A DNA stretch of 64,000 nt, taken from Intrasporangium calvum (GTDB lineage: Bacteria; Actinomycetota; Actinomycetes; Actinomycetales; Dermatophilaceae). The DNA lies in assembly GCF_028446585.1 (NCBI RefSeq), contig NZ_JAPFQL010000021.1, positions 1 to 64,000 of the forward strand, read 5' to 3'. The notes below the pieces were generated by a model. It saw nothing but the letters and a program-made list of their open reading frames with translations, was not told where the DNA came from and did not search any database. A program made the position numbers and the translations under genes. Each line of letters begins with the position of its first letter. Positions within the stretch are counted from its first letter, which is position 1. Of the stretch, positions 1 through 8,510 are shown in pieces.

Positions 1-21
1 TGGGGGTGGGCGGGGTCGACA

Positions 22-1575
22 TCAGGCTGCTCCTTCTGCGCTGGCGGGGACGGGGTCAGGCCGGGCCTGCGGGTCGTGCTGGGGTGGGTCGCTGGAGTCG
101 AGCCACGCGCAGAGCCCCGCGACGGCTGCGGTGCAGCTGCCGCACCCGGTCGTCGCGCGCGTCGAGTCGGCCACGGCGTCGACCGTCGTGCAGCCGTCAC
201 GGTGCGCGGCGACGATGCGGGACTTGGTCACGGTGTTGCAGCGGCAGATGACGGTGTTGCCCGGCATCTCGGCGAGGTTCACCGGCTCGGGCCCAGATGC
301 TCGCGTGACGGCGCGGCCGAGCATCAGGGCCAGGCGGTCCCGCGGGACGACCGCCGCGGTGTCGTAGAGCTGGGTGAGCGAGCCGCTGGCGTCGCCGATC
401 CCGAGCAGGATCGCGCCGACGAGCCGGTCGCCGGCCAGGACGAGCTTGGCGTAGCGGCCCCGTTGCGGGTCGGTGAAGGCGAGGACCTCGTGGTCGGGGT
501 CGTGCACGCCCACCTCGATCGTGCCCATGCTGGTCAGGTCGATGTCAGGTGCCTTGAGCCGGGTCAGGACGCTCGTCCCTTCGTAGCAGGCATCGGGATC
601 GGCGCCGCTCAGGACGTCGGCGAGGACCCGGGCCTGGTCCCAGCCGGGCTGGACCAGCCCGGGGACGAGGCCGCGGTGCTGGGAGCACTCGCCGATCGCG
701 TGCACCCGCGGGGCGGACGTGGCGAGGCGGTCGTCGACGACGACGCCCCGATCGACGTCGAGCCCGATCCGGCGGGCGAGGTCGACGCGGGGACGGACGC
801 CCGCGGAGACGACGACGAGGTCCGCCGGGAGCGTCGTCCCGTCGTCGAGCGTGACCGTCGGGGTGGCACCCGCGGGCGCGTGGCGGGCGACGACGCACCT
901 GCTGAGCAGGAGGCGGGCTCCGAGCTCGCGCACGACTCGCGCGAGCACCGCGCCGCCGTCCGCGTCGAGCTGCCGCTCCATCGGGACGGCGGCGGCGTGG
1001 ACCACGGTCACGTCCACGCCCTTGCCGAGCAGACCCCGGGCCGCCTCGAGGCCGAGCAGCCCGCCGCCGATGACGACGGCGTGGCGGGCCGCGCCGATGT
1101 GGGCCGCGATTCGTCGGCAGTCGTCGATCGTGCGGAAGGCGACCACGCCGGACCCCGGCCCGGTGTCGCCCTCCATCGGTGGGACGAAGGGGACGCTGCC
1201 CGTGGCCAGGACGAGCTCGTCCCACTGGAGGACGCGGTCCGGCCGGGCGGGCCCGGTCCCCAGGGTCGCGGTGCGCGCCACGAGGTCGACCGCTGTCACT
1301 TCGCTGCCGGTGCGGACCTCGATGTGGCGGGCACTCCACCAGCCGTCCGGCTTGAGCCGGGTCTCGCGCGCCGTGAGGCTGCCGGCGACGACGGAGGAGA
1401 GCAGCACCCGGTTGTAGGCCGCGTGGGGCTCCTCGCCGGCGACGGTGATGGCGAACCGTGCCGCGCCGGGGTCCCGTTGGCGCAGCTCCTCGGCGAACCG
1501 GGCGCCCGCCATCCCGTTGCCGACGACGAGGACCCGCCTCATCGAGGGGGCCCGTCCGTTGGGGAGCTCGGTCAT
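22..1575 (-). CDS. nasB: FAD/NAD(P)H oxidoreductase with C-terminal [2Fe-2S] BFD domain; nitrate reductase electron-transfer subunit
   Basis: This 517-residue protein resembles the N-terminal half of NirB/NasB enzymes, which pass electrons from NAD(P)H through FAD to an assimilatory reductase. The FAD site is visible at the N-terminus (RVLVVGNGMAGARFAE). A second Rossmann motif near residue 165 (HAVVIGGGLLGLEAARG) should bind NAD(P)H. The C-terminal region carries a BFD-like 2Fe-2S site with CRCN and TGCGSC cysteines. No sirohaem domain follows, so it is not itself a nitrite reductase. Its start overlaps the nasA stop by 4 bases, showing translational coupling in a narK-nasA-nasB operon. An internal Met twelve codons in is an alternative start. 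The electron-donor role to NasA is inferred from context and family. Confidence 0.82.
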   Translation of the reverse strand: MTELPNGRAPSMRRVLVVGNGMAGARFAEELRQRDPGAARFAITVAGEEPHAAYNRVLLSSVVAGSLTARETRLKPDGWWSARHIEVRTGSEVTAVDLVARTATLGTGPARPDRVLQWDELVLATGSVPFVPPMEGDTGPGSGVVAFRTIDDCRRIAAHIGAARHAVVIGGGLLGLEAARGLLGKGVDVTVVHAAAVPMERQLDADGGAVLARVVRELGARLLLSRCVVARHAPAGATPTVTLDDGTTLPADLVVVSAGVRPRVDLARRIGLDVDRGVVVDDRLATSAPRVHAIGECSQHRGLVPGLVQPGWDQARVLADVLSGADPDACYEGTSVLTRLKAPDIDLTSMGTIEVGVHDPDHEVLAFTDPQRGRYAKLVLAGDRLVGAILLGIGDASGSLTQLYDTAAVVPRDRLALMLGRAVTRASGPEPVNLAEMPGNTVICRCNTVTKSRIVAAHRDGCTTVDAVADSTRATTGCGSCTAAVAGLCAWLDSSDPPQHDPQARPDPVPASAEGAA

Positions 1576-3845
1576 GGGAGGGCCTCCAGGCGGACGGCGC
1601 AGGCCTTGAACTCGGGCATGCGGCTGGTCGGGTCGAGGGCCGGGTTGGTCAGGCTGTTGGCCCGCCCGTCACCCGGCCAGTGGAAGGGGAGGAAGACCGT
1701 GTCCGGGCGCAGGTCCTCCCGCGCCCGCACCCGCGCCACGGTGCGGCCGCGGCGACTGACGACGACCGCACGTGACCCGTCCGCGACGCCGACTGCCTCG
1801 GCCGTGTCGGGGTGCACCTCGACGAACATCGGCCCGGCCGCCTCGACGAGCTCGTCGACGCGGCGGGTCTGCGCCCCCGACTGGTAGTGGGCCAGCACCC
1901 GGCCGGTGGTCGCGACGAGCGGGAACACGGCGTCGTCACGCTCGGCGGGACCGACGTGGTCGACGGCGACGAAGCGGGCCCTCCCGTCGGGCGTGCCGAA
2001 CCGGTCGAGGAAGAGCCGCGGGGTCCCCTCCGGCCGTTCGGGGGTGCACGGCCAGTGCAGGGCCTCCCCGGCGTCGAGCCGGTCCCAGGTCACGGCCGAG
2101 TAGTCCGCGACCCCACCGGCCGAGGCCTGCCGCAGCTCGTCGAACACCTCCCGCGGATCGTCGGCGAGCGCCACCGGCGAGCCGATGCGGCGAGCGAGCT
2201 CTGACCAGATCTCCAGCTCGCTCCGGCACCCGGGCGGCGCGGAGAGTGCCCGCCGCCGCCTCAGCACCCGCCCCTCGAGATTGGTCACGGTGCCCTCCTC
2301 CTCGGCCCACTGGAGGACGGGCAGGACGACGTCGGCCATCTCGGCGGTCTCGGACAGGACGACGTCGCACACGACGAGCAGGTCGAGGGAGGCGAGTCGG
2401 TCGGCGACTCGCCGGGCATCCGGCGAGGACACGACCGGGTTGGATCCGTGAACCATGAGCACCCGTGGACCGCCTTGCGTGCCGAGCGAGTCGAGCAGCT
2501 CGAAGGCGCTGCGCCCGGGCCCCGGCAGCGAGTCGGCCGGCACGCCCCAGACGTTGGCGACGTGCTCGCGTGCCGCGGGGTCGGCGATCGAGCGGTAGCC
2601 GGGCAGCTGGTCGGCCTTCTGCCCGTGCTCGCGGCCACCCTGCCCGTTGCCCTGCCCGGTGACCGTCCCGAAGCCGGCGCCCCGCACGCCGGGGAGCCCG
2701 AGGACGAGTGCCAGGGCGATGCAGGCCGTCACGGTGTCGGTGCCGCTGGCGTGCTGCTCCGACCCTCGGGCGCTGAGGACGTAGGCCCCGCGCTCGGTGT
2801 CGCGGGCGCGGGCCAGCCTGGCCACGGCCGCCCGGAGCGTCGTTGCGGCGACCCCGGTGACGCGCTCGGTCCGCTCCGGCAGCCACTGCGCCGCGACCGT
2901 CCAGAGCTCGTCGAACCCCGTGGTCCGCGAGGCGATGTAGCGCCGGTCCGCGTGGCCCTCGGTGACGGCGATGTGCACCATCCCCAGGGCGAGCGCCAGG
3001 TCGGTGCCCGGCCGCAGCTGGAGGTGCAGGCCACCACCGTCGAGGGCCTTGGCTGCGGTGGGCGTCGTCCGCGGGTCAGCGACCATGAGCCCACCGGCCT
3101 CGGCGGCCCGGTGCAGGTGGGTGAGGAACGGCGGCATCGTCTCGGCCGGGTTGGCTCCGAGCAGCAGCACGGCGTGCGCCGACCCGAGGTCCGTCACCGG
3201 GAACGGCAGGCCTCGGTCGATCCCGAAGCACCTGATGCTCGCAGCGGCCGCCGACGACATGCACCACCGGCCGTTGTAGTCCACCTGGGACGTCCCGACC
3301 GCCGCTCGCGCGAACTTCCCGAGCTGGTAGGCCTTCTCGTTCGTCAAACCACCCCCTCCGAAGAGGGCGACCGCGTCCGGTCCGTGCGCCGCCGTCGTCG
3401 AAGCGATGGCCTCGGCCACGACCGTGAGGGCGGAGTCCCAGGACGCCTCGCGGAGCACGCCGTCCTGGCGGACCAGGGGAGCGGTGAGCCGGGCGGGGGA
3501 ACGCAGCAGCTCGGCGCTCGTCCAGCCCTTCTGGCACAGGCCGCCCCGGTTGGTGGGGAAGCGGCGGGGTGAAACCGTCAGGTCTGCCGCGGACGAGCCG
3601 GAGAGCGTCATGGCGCACTGGAGCCCGCAGTAGGCACAGTGCGTCTCCACTCGAGTGGCCCCGGTCTCCACACCCGGCCTGTGCACACCGGGGCCACTCG
3701 ACGGGGCACTCACTCGAGTGGCCCCGGTCTCCACACCCGGCCTGTGCACACCTGGGCCACTCGACGGGCCACTCGACGGGCCACTCGACGGGGAGAGTGG
3801 GGCTGGGACCGAGCCCAGCGGCATACGGGACGGGGTCGACGTCAT
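1572..3845 (-). CDS. nasA: Assimilatory nitrate reductase catalytic subunit (molybdopterin oxidoreductase)
   Basis: A 757-residue bis-MGD molybdoenzyme that would reduce nitrate to nitrite in the cytoplasm. A 4Fe-4S motif begins at Cys70 (HCAYCGLQC, then GGLCQKGW), followed by the molybdopterin oxidoreductase core and a C-terminal dinucleotide-binding domain. The chosen ATG overlaps the narK stop (ATGA) with GAAGG ten bases upstream. This start gives an unusual 66-residue extension made of SSGP repeats and two copies of GVHRPGVETGATRV, which are the translation of intergenic-type DNA repeats. A GTG at 3650 just before the Fe-S motif is an alternative start but lacks a Shine-Dalgarno sequence. 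The core function is confident; the true N-terminus is not. Confidence 0.85.
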   Translation of the reverse strand: MTSTPSRMPLGSVPAPLSPSSGPSSGPSSGPGVHRPGVETGATRVSAPSSGPGVHRPGVETGATRVETHCAYCGLQCAMTLSGSSAADLTVSPRRFPTNRGGLCQKGWTSAELLRSPARLTAPLVRQDGVLREASWDSALTVVAEAIASTTAAHGPDAVALFGGGGLTNEKAYQLGKFARAAVGTSQVDYNGRWCMSSAAAASIRCFGIDRGLPFPVTDLGSAHAVLLLGANPAETMPPFLTHLHRAAEAGGLMVADPRTTPTAAKALDGGGLHLQLRPGTDLALALGMVHIAVTEGHADRRYIASRTTGFDELWTVAAQWLPERTERVTGVAATTLRAAVARLARARDTERGAYVLSARGSEQHASGTDTVTACIALALVLGLPGVRGAGFGTVTGQGNGQGGREHGQKADQLPGYRSIADPAAREHVANVWGVPADSLPGPGRSAFELLDSLGTQGGPRVLMVHGSNPVVSSPDARRVADRLASLDLLVVCDVVLSETAEMADVVLPVLQWAEEEGTVTNLEGRVLRRRRALSAPPGCRSELEIWSELARRIGSPVALADDPREVFDELRQASAGGVADYSAVTWDRLDAGEALHWPCTPERPEGTPRLFLDRFGTPDGRARFVAVDHVGPAERDDAVFPLVATTGRVLAHYQSGAQTRRVDELVEAAGPMFVEVHPDTAEAVGVADGSRAVVVSRRGRTVARVRAREDLRPDTVFLPFHWPGDGRANSLTNPALDPTSRMPEFKACAVRLEALP
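3649..3790. repeat. CACTCGAGTGGCCCC hairpin repeat, locus 1 (two 63-bp units plus 12-bp repeats)
   Basis: Two units start at 3649 and 3712, 63 bp apart. Each contains ACTCGAGTGGCCCCGGT, a spacer around CCCGGCCTGTGCACAC and the inverse arm GGGGCCACTCGA, so each can fold into a strong hairpin. Three further 12-bp repeats of GGGCCACTCGAC follow. Both periods are multiples of three, so the array stays open in the nasA frame. A GTATGCCGCT-family copy lies 20 bp beyond, as at the other two loci of this family. Confidence 0.9.
3811..3828 (-). repeat. GTATGCCGCT-family dispersed repeat, copy 1
   Basis: GAGCCCAGCGGCATACGG, a full-length copy of the dispersed element on the minus strand. It sits in the 5' end of the nasA reading frame, where it encodes MPLGS; its ATG at 3824 is a possible internal start. 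Confidence 0.9.
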
Positions 3846-5275
3846 CGGTAGCGCACCTTCGTCACGACCGCCGCGACGACGTAGAACACGGTGAACGCGA
3901 CGAAAGCCGCCGTCGCCGACTGCGCCGGACCCTGGTAGGACGCCCGCAGCGCCAGGTTGATGAGCACCCCACCGAGGGCGCCGATGGCACCGGCGATCCC
4001 GATGAGCGCACCGGACATGGCCCGGGACCACGCCGCGCGCTCGACGTGGGGGCCGACGATCGACTGGGACCTGGCCTCGAAGAGCACCGGGATCATCTTG
4101 TAGACCGACCCGTTGCCGACTCCGGACAGCGCGAAGAGGAGCACGAACCCGCCGACGATCCCGGCGAGCTGCCCGGGCGTCGCGGCTCCGGCGGTGGCGT
4201 CGTCGGCCCGCGCGGCGAGGGTCACGAGGAGCCCGGCCACGGCCATCCCGACGAACGTCCACAGGGTGACCACGGCCCCGCCGCGACGGTCCGCGAGCCG
4301 CCCACCCCAGACCCGGGTCAGCGAGCCGAGCAGCGGGCCGACGAACGCGATCTGCGCGGCCGACAGGCTCGCCGACGCGGACTGCGCCGGGGTCGGCGCG
4401 GCGCCGCCGGTCATCCCGGCGAGGAAGGTCTGGTTGAGCACCTGCCCGAAGGCGAAGCCGAAGCCGATGAACGAGCCGAACGTCCCGATGTAGAGCAGCG
4501 AGATGACCCAGGAGTCGGCGTGTCGCAGCACTTCGAGCATCGCCCGCGGGTTGGCCGTCTGGTGGTCGAGGTTGTCCATGAAGAGGGCCGCGCCGACGCT
4601 GACGACTGCGAGGAGGACGAGGTAGGTCGCACAGACGATCTCGGGCCTGCGGTTGCCGAGGGCGGCGATGACGAGCAGGCCGACGACCTGCACCGCAGGC
4701 ACTCCGATGTTACCGCCGCCGGCGTTGAGTCCCAGGGCCCAGCCCTTCATCCGCTGCGGGTAGAAGGCGTTGATGTTGGTCATCGAGGAGGCGAAGTTGC
4801 CGCCACCCAGACCCGCGAGCGCCGCCACGGCGAGGAACACCCCGAGCGGCTGCCCAGGGTTGGCCATCAGCCACCAGGCGAGGAGCGCCGGGGCCAGCAG
4901 GGCGACGCCGCTGACGATCGCCCAGTTGCGGCCGCCGAAGAACGCGGTGGCCATCGTGTAGGGGATCCGCAGGATCGCCCCGACGAGCGTCGGCACGGCG
5001 ACGAGCACGAACTTGTCCGCGGGCGTGAAACCGTAGACCGCCTGCGGCATGAAGAGCACCATGACCGACCAGATCGACCAGATCGAGAAGCCGACGTGCT
5101 CGGTGGCGACCGACCAGACGAGGTTGCGGCGGGCGATCCGGGCGTTGCCGGCCTCCCATGCCGCGGTGTCCTCGGGGTCCCAGTCGCGGATGACGCGGCG
5201 CCGCGGCGCGGTCAGCTGCCGGAAGCGGCTCGGGGCGGTCGACGTCGACGTCGGGCGGAGGGTGGTGGTGCTCAC
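3842..5275 (-). CDS. narK: Nitrate/nitrite MFS transporter
   Basis: A 477-residue major facilitator protein with about twelve hydrophobic segments after a cytoplasmic N-terminus of ~60 residues. Glycine-rich nitrate-signature segments typical of the NarK/NasA family are visible (GGGNFASSMTNINAFYPQR and GWALGLNAGGGNIGVP). It would import nitrate or exchange it for nitrite. The GTG start has GAGGAG a few bases upstream. Its stop overlaps the nasA start, so transporter and reductase form one operon. A separate large intergenic region with a possible nitrogen-control site lies upstream. Confidence 0.92.
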   Translation of the reverse strand: MSTTTLRPTSTSTAPSRFRQLTAPRRRVIRDWDPEDTAAWEAGNARIARRNLVWSVATEHVGFSIWSIWSVMVLFMPQAVYGFTPADKFVLVAVPTLVGAILRIPYTMATAFFGGRNWAIVSGVALLAPALLAWWLMANPGQPLGVFLAVAALAGLGGGNFASSMTNINAFYPQRMKGWALGLNAGGGNIGVPAVQVVGLLVIAALGNRRPEIVCATYLVLLAVVSVGAALFMDNLDHQTANPRAMLEVLRHADSWVISLLYIGTFGSFIGFGFAFGQVLNQTFLAGMTGGAAPTPAQSASASLSAAQIAFVGPLLGSLTRVWGGRLADRRGGAVVTLWTFVGMAVAGLLVTLAARADDATAGAATPGQLAGIVGGFVLLFALSGVGNGSVYKMIPVLFEARSQSIVGPHVERAAWSRAMSGALIGIAGAIGALGGVLINLALRASYQGPAQSATAAFVAFTVFYVVAAVVTKVRYR

Positions 5276-5360
5276 GGGGACTCCTCAGGGACGGGGGACC
5301 TGCGTGTCGCCCACGCTAGGAACGCCGTGTTGCACCCCGTCGCGCTCGTGTGAAAGCACG

Positions 5361-5376
5361 GTTACATCGGTCTCAC
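5361..5376 (-). promoter_or_regulatory. Possible GlnR-type operator upstream of narK
   Basis: Read toward narK the sequence carries GTAAC, six bases, TTCAC about 90 bp before the start codon. This resembles the GTnAC-N6-GaAAC half-sites used by GlnR in actinobacteria. The match is partial, and the assignment rests mainly on the nitrate operon context. Confidence 0.3.
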
Positions 5377-5413
5377 GCGTCGTTCCCGGGATGGTGAGGT
5401 CACCACCGGGGCC

Positions 5414-5433
5414 GTATGCCGCTGGGCTCGCTC
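5414..5433 (+). repeat. GTATGCCGCT-family dispersed repeat, copy 2
   Basis: GTATGCCGCTGGGCTCGCTC, a full consensus copy in the divergent region between narK and the hydrolase gene. Confidence 0.9.
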
Positions 5434-5468
5434 GCGCGTCCCGCTGCCCTCCCGCACCGGCGGGCTCC

Positions 5469-5474
5469 TAGGCT
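5469..5474 (+). promoter_or_regulatory. -10 element TAGGCT of a leaderless-type promoter
   Basis: TAGGCT ends 6 bases before the ATG of the hydrolase gene, placing the transcription start at or near the start codon. There is no Shine-Dalgarno sequence. The same TAGGCTGG-N4/5-ATG arrangement precedes metB and glmS. Confidence 0.55.
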
Positions 5475-5480
5475 GGCGGC

Positions 5481-6290
5481 ATGCTGAACACGCTGTCGGT
5501 CGGGACGGCCGGGCCGAGGATCGCGTTCCTGCACGGACTCTTCGGGCAGGGCCGCAACTGGAACCAGATCGCCAAGGCGCTCGCGGGCCCGGACGGCACG
5601 GACGCGCGCTGCCTCCTCGTCGACCTGCCCGACCACGGACGGTCGCCGTGGTCGGACGAGTTCTCCTTCGAGGGCTATGCGGATGCCGTCGCGCAGACGT
5701 TGCAGGAGGTCGCGCCGGGGGAGTCGTGGACCGTCGTCGGCCACTCGCTGGGCGGCAAGACGGCGATGGTCCTCGCCCTCCAGCACCCCGACCTCGTCGA
5801 CCACCTCGTCGTCGTCGACATCGCGCCGAAGGACTACGGCTCCCTCGAGCGCTTCCAGGGCTACATCGACGAGATGCGCTCGCTGCCGCTCGACGAGATC
5901 GGGAGCCGGTCGGACGCAGAGGCCCGTTTCGACGAGTCGGACCCGGGCGTCAAGGCCTTCCTGCTGCAGAACCTCCGCTCCGAGCGGGTCGACGGGCGGT
6001 CGCAGTGGCGTTGGCAGGTCAACCTCGACCTCATCGCCGCCGACGCGGCTCTGGGGCACGAGTCGCGGATCGCCGGCTGGCCCTCGTCGGTCGACGGGTT
6101 GGCGCCGTATCCGGGCCCGGTCCTGTGGGTGGCCGGTGGGGACTCGCCCTACATCGACCGCGAGGACGCCGAGACGATGCGGCGCTACTTCCCGCTGGCC
6201 CGTCAGTTCACCATCAAGGGGGCGGCGCACTGGGTGCACACCGACGCGCCGGAGATCATGGTGGAGGCCCTCCGGCGCGTCCTCGCCTGA
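5481..6290 (+). CDS. Alpha/beta-fold hydrolase
   Basis: A 269-residue cytosolic hydrolase. The nucleophile elbow GHSLGGK is near residue 92, the catalytic Asp probably lies in VAGGDSPYI, and the His in AAHWVHTD. The oxyanion-hole segment is FLHGLFGQGRNW. The pattern matches YbfF-type esterases, which cleave short acyl esters, but the substrate cannot be read from sequence. It is a single gene, convergent with the response regulator downstream, and appears to be transcribed from a leaderless-type promoter. Confidence 0.85.
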   Translation: MLNTLSVGTAGPRIAFLHGLFGQGRNWNQIAKALAGPDGTDARCLLVDLPDHGRSPWSDEFSFEGYADAVAQTLQEVAPGESWTVVGHSLGGKTAMVLALQHPDLVDHLVVVDIAPKDYGSLERFQGYIDEMRSLPLDEIGSRSDAEARFDESDPGVKAFLLQNLRSERVDGRSQWRWQVNLDLIAADAALGHESRIAGWPSSVDGLAPYPGPVLWVAGGDSPYIDREDAETMRRYFPLARQFTIKGAAHWVHTDAPEIMVEALRRVLA

Positions 6291-6301
6291 GGGCTCGGCC
6301 G

Positions 6302-6997
6302 TCAGAGGAGCCGGCGGCCCATCGCCCACGCGGTCAGCTCGTGCCGGGAGCTGAGCTGGAGCTTGCGCAGCACCGAGCTGACGTGCGTCTCGACCGTCTT
6401 GACCGAGATGAACAGCTCCTTGGCGACCTCCTTGTACTGGTAGCCGCGGGCGATGAGGCGCATCACCTCGCGCTCCCGCGCTGAGAGCCGGTCGAGCTCC
6501 TCGTCGATCTCGGCGACCTCGCCCGCGGCCGCGCCGAACGCGTCGAGGACGAAGCCGGCGAGGCGCGGGCTGAAGACGGCGTCCCCCTCGGCGACCCGCC
6601 CGATGGCCGTGAGCAGGTCGTTCGCACTGATGGTCTTCGTGACGTAGCCGCGGGCCCCCGCGCGGATGACCGCGATGACGTCCTCGGCGGCATCCGACAC
6701 CGACAGGGCGAGGAAGCGCACCGGCTGCCCGGCCTCGGTCTGCACGCCGGCGCATGCCCGGATGACGTCGGCGCCGCCGTGCCCGTCGCCCCCGGGGATG
6801 TGGACGTCGAGCAGGACGACGTCGGGCCGGGTCTGCTTGATCACCTCGGTGGCGGACTCGACGGCTCCTGCCTCACCGACGATGTCGAGGCCGTATGCCG
6901 CTGGGCCGGCTGTGCTCGTCAGCTCGGCTCGCACCCCGGTGCGGAACATGTGGTGGTCGTCGACGAGGACGATGCGGATCGTCCGCTGCTGGTTCAT
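6302..6997 (-). CDS. LuxR/NarL-family response regulator
   Basis: A 231-residue two-component regulator. The receiver has the acidic pair in VLVDDHHMF, the phospho-acceptor Asp in VVLLDVHIPGGDG and the conserved Lys in GYVTKTIS. The C-terminal GerE helix-turn-helix is LSAREREVMRLIARGYQYKE, then SVKTVETHVSS. It overlaps the upstream kinase gene by 4 bases. A copy of the GTATGCCGCT element is read in frame in the receiver and encodes AAYG in a loop between the first helix and second strand. It probably controls envelope-stress genes together with the adjacent kinase. Confidence 0.92.
   Translation of the reverse strand: MNQQRTIRIVLVDDHHMFRTGVRAELTSTAGPAAYGLDIVGEAGAVESATEVIKQTRPDVVLLDVHIPGGDGHGGADVIRACAGVQTEAGQPVRFLALSVSDAAEDVIAVIRAGARGYVTKTISANDLLTAIGRVAEGDAVFSPRLAGFVLDAFGAAAGEVAEIDEELDRLSAREREVMRLIARGYQYKEVAKELFISVKTVETHVSSVLRKLQLSSRHELTAWAMGRRLL
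6893..6906 (+). repeat. GTATGCCGCT-family dispersed repeat, copy 3 (inside response regulator)
   Basis: GTATGCCGCTGGGC lies inside the receiver-domain coding sequence and leaves the reading frame intact. Confidence 0.85.
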
Positions 6998-8385
6998 GCC
7001 TTCTCTTCCTCGGGCTGGGATGGTGTCGGGGGAGTCGGCTCGGTCGACGCCGGGGTCTCGACGGGCAGGCAGAGCTCGATCTCGGTGCCGCCGGAGCGAC
7101 GGCGGATCGTCGCCGTGCCGCCGTGCCGCTCCATGCGCCCGATGATCGACTCTCGCACACCGGCCCGGTCGTCGGGGACGTCCGCCAGGTCGAAGCCGGC
7201 GCCGTGGTCGCGGACGAAGGCCTCGATCGCCGTGGGGCCCACCTCGACATAGGCGGTCACGGGCGGCTCACCGTGGCGCACGGCGTTCCAGGCCGCCTCG
7301 CGGACGGCCTTGACCAGCGCGTCGAGGTGCTCGTCCATCGACCGGTCGCCGGTGACGACGAGCTCCACCGGCACGCCGTGCAGGTCCTCGATCTCGTCGA
7401 GCGCGGCGGTGAGAGCGGCGCCGAGGGTGCCGGCCCGCGCGTCCTCGTCGTAGAGGTAGGACCGCAGCTGGCGCTCCTGCGCCCGGGCGAGGCGCGCCAC
7501 CACCACAGGGTCGGCGGCACGTCGCTGGATCAGGGCGAGGGTCTGCAGGACCGAGTCGTGCAGGTGGGCGGCGATGTCGGCCCGCTCGGTCGCGCGGATC
7601 CGCGCAGCCTGCTCCTGGCGCAGGTTGCTCCAGAGACGCAGGATCCACGGGGCGGCCAGCACCGCGACCCCGACCAGAGCGGCCAGCACCGCGCCGGCGA
7701 CCTGCCAGATCTGGCCCATGTCGGTCTGCCCGACGAGCAGCCCGACGAGGCCCAGGGTCGTCAGGCCGAGGCCGACGACGAGCCAGATCCACTGGATGGG
7801 CCGGCGGGTGCCGATCGGGTCGGCGTCGTCGAGCTGCGACCAGAAGAAGACGGCACCGACGGCGATGACGACGATCGGCAGGAGCACCTGCGGCTCGATG
7901 CCGATGCCGGCGCTGCCCATCCAGAGAGCGGCCGCGATCGCGAGGGCAAGGACGCCGAGGAGGGCCACGACGACGGCCTCGTTGCCGCTGCGGAGCCAGG
8001 TCTTGACGGACCTCAGCGTGGGGGCGCGCTCACCAGGAGCTGCGGTCGGCGCGGCGGATCCGGCGGATCCGGTGGTCCCCGCGGTGCCGGCCGGCTGGGC
8101 GGTCTGGGCCGGGTCGACGGGGGACGGCGCCGGGTCGAGGATGCCCTCGCGCATCGTGGCCCAGAGGAAGACGTAGACGGCCAGGCCGGCGCCGAAGGGC
8201 AGGCAGGCGGCGAGGAAGCCGATCCTGACGAACTTGACCGGCACACCGAGGTGCACCGCGAGGCCGGCCGCGACCCCGCCGACGACGCGACCCGTCGTCG
8301 GCCGGACGAGAGGGGGCCGCGGCGGGCCGAGCTGCAGCACCGGAGGGCGGTGCACCGGCTCGGTCGGCTGCGTACTCGTCGTCAC
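6994..8385 (-). CDS. PspC-domain sensor histidine kinase (HisKA_3 type)
   Basis: About 463 residues. An N-terminal PspC domain (GRVVGGVAAGLAVHLGV) is followed by several membrane segments. A HisKA_3 dimerisation helix carries the phospho-accepting His in AAHLHDSVLQTL, and the ATPase has an N box (REAAWNAVRHG) and a G box (RDHGAGFD). The GTG at 8385 was chosen because AGGA lies seven bases upstream; a GTG six codons earlier is possible. PspC domains in actinobacterial sensors usually report envelope stress. The gene is coupled to the regulator (ATGA overlap) and divergent from a second PspC gene, its likely target. Confidence 0.9.
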   Translation of the reverse strand: MTTSTQPTEPVHRPPVLQLGPPRPPLVRPTTGRVVGGVAAGLAVHLGVPVKFVRIGFLAACLPFGAGLAVYVFLWATMREGILDPAPSPVDPAQTAQPAGTAGTTGSAGSAAPTAAPGERAPTLRSVKTWLRSGNEAVVVALLGVLALAIAAALWMGSAGIGIEPQVLLPIVVIAVGAVFFWSQLDDADPIGTRRPIQWIWLVVGLGLTTLGLVGLLVGQTDMGQIWQVAGAVLAALVGVAVLAAPWILRLWSNLRQEQAARIRATERADIAAHLHDSVLQTLALIQRRAADPVVVARLARAQERQLRSYLYDEDARAGTLGAALTAALDEIEDLHGVPVELVVTGDRSMDEHLDALVKAVREAAWNAVRHGEPPVTAYVEVGPTAIEAFVRDHGAGFDLADVPDDRAGVRESIIGRMERHGGTATIRRRSGGTEIELCLPVETPASTEPTPPTPSQPEEEKA

Positions 8386-8510
8386 GCGTCCATCCTGACC
8401 CACCGGAGCGCCTGTGGGCGACCATCCGAGGCGCCTTTGAGGGGTCCGTCAGGGTCGCTTCAGGGTCGACCCGCATGGCTGCTCCTGCCGTCCGGGGTGA
8501 GAGTTGAGCC

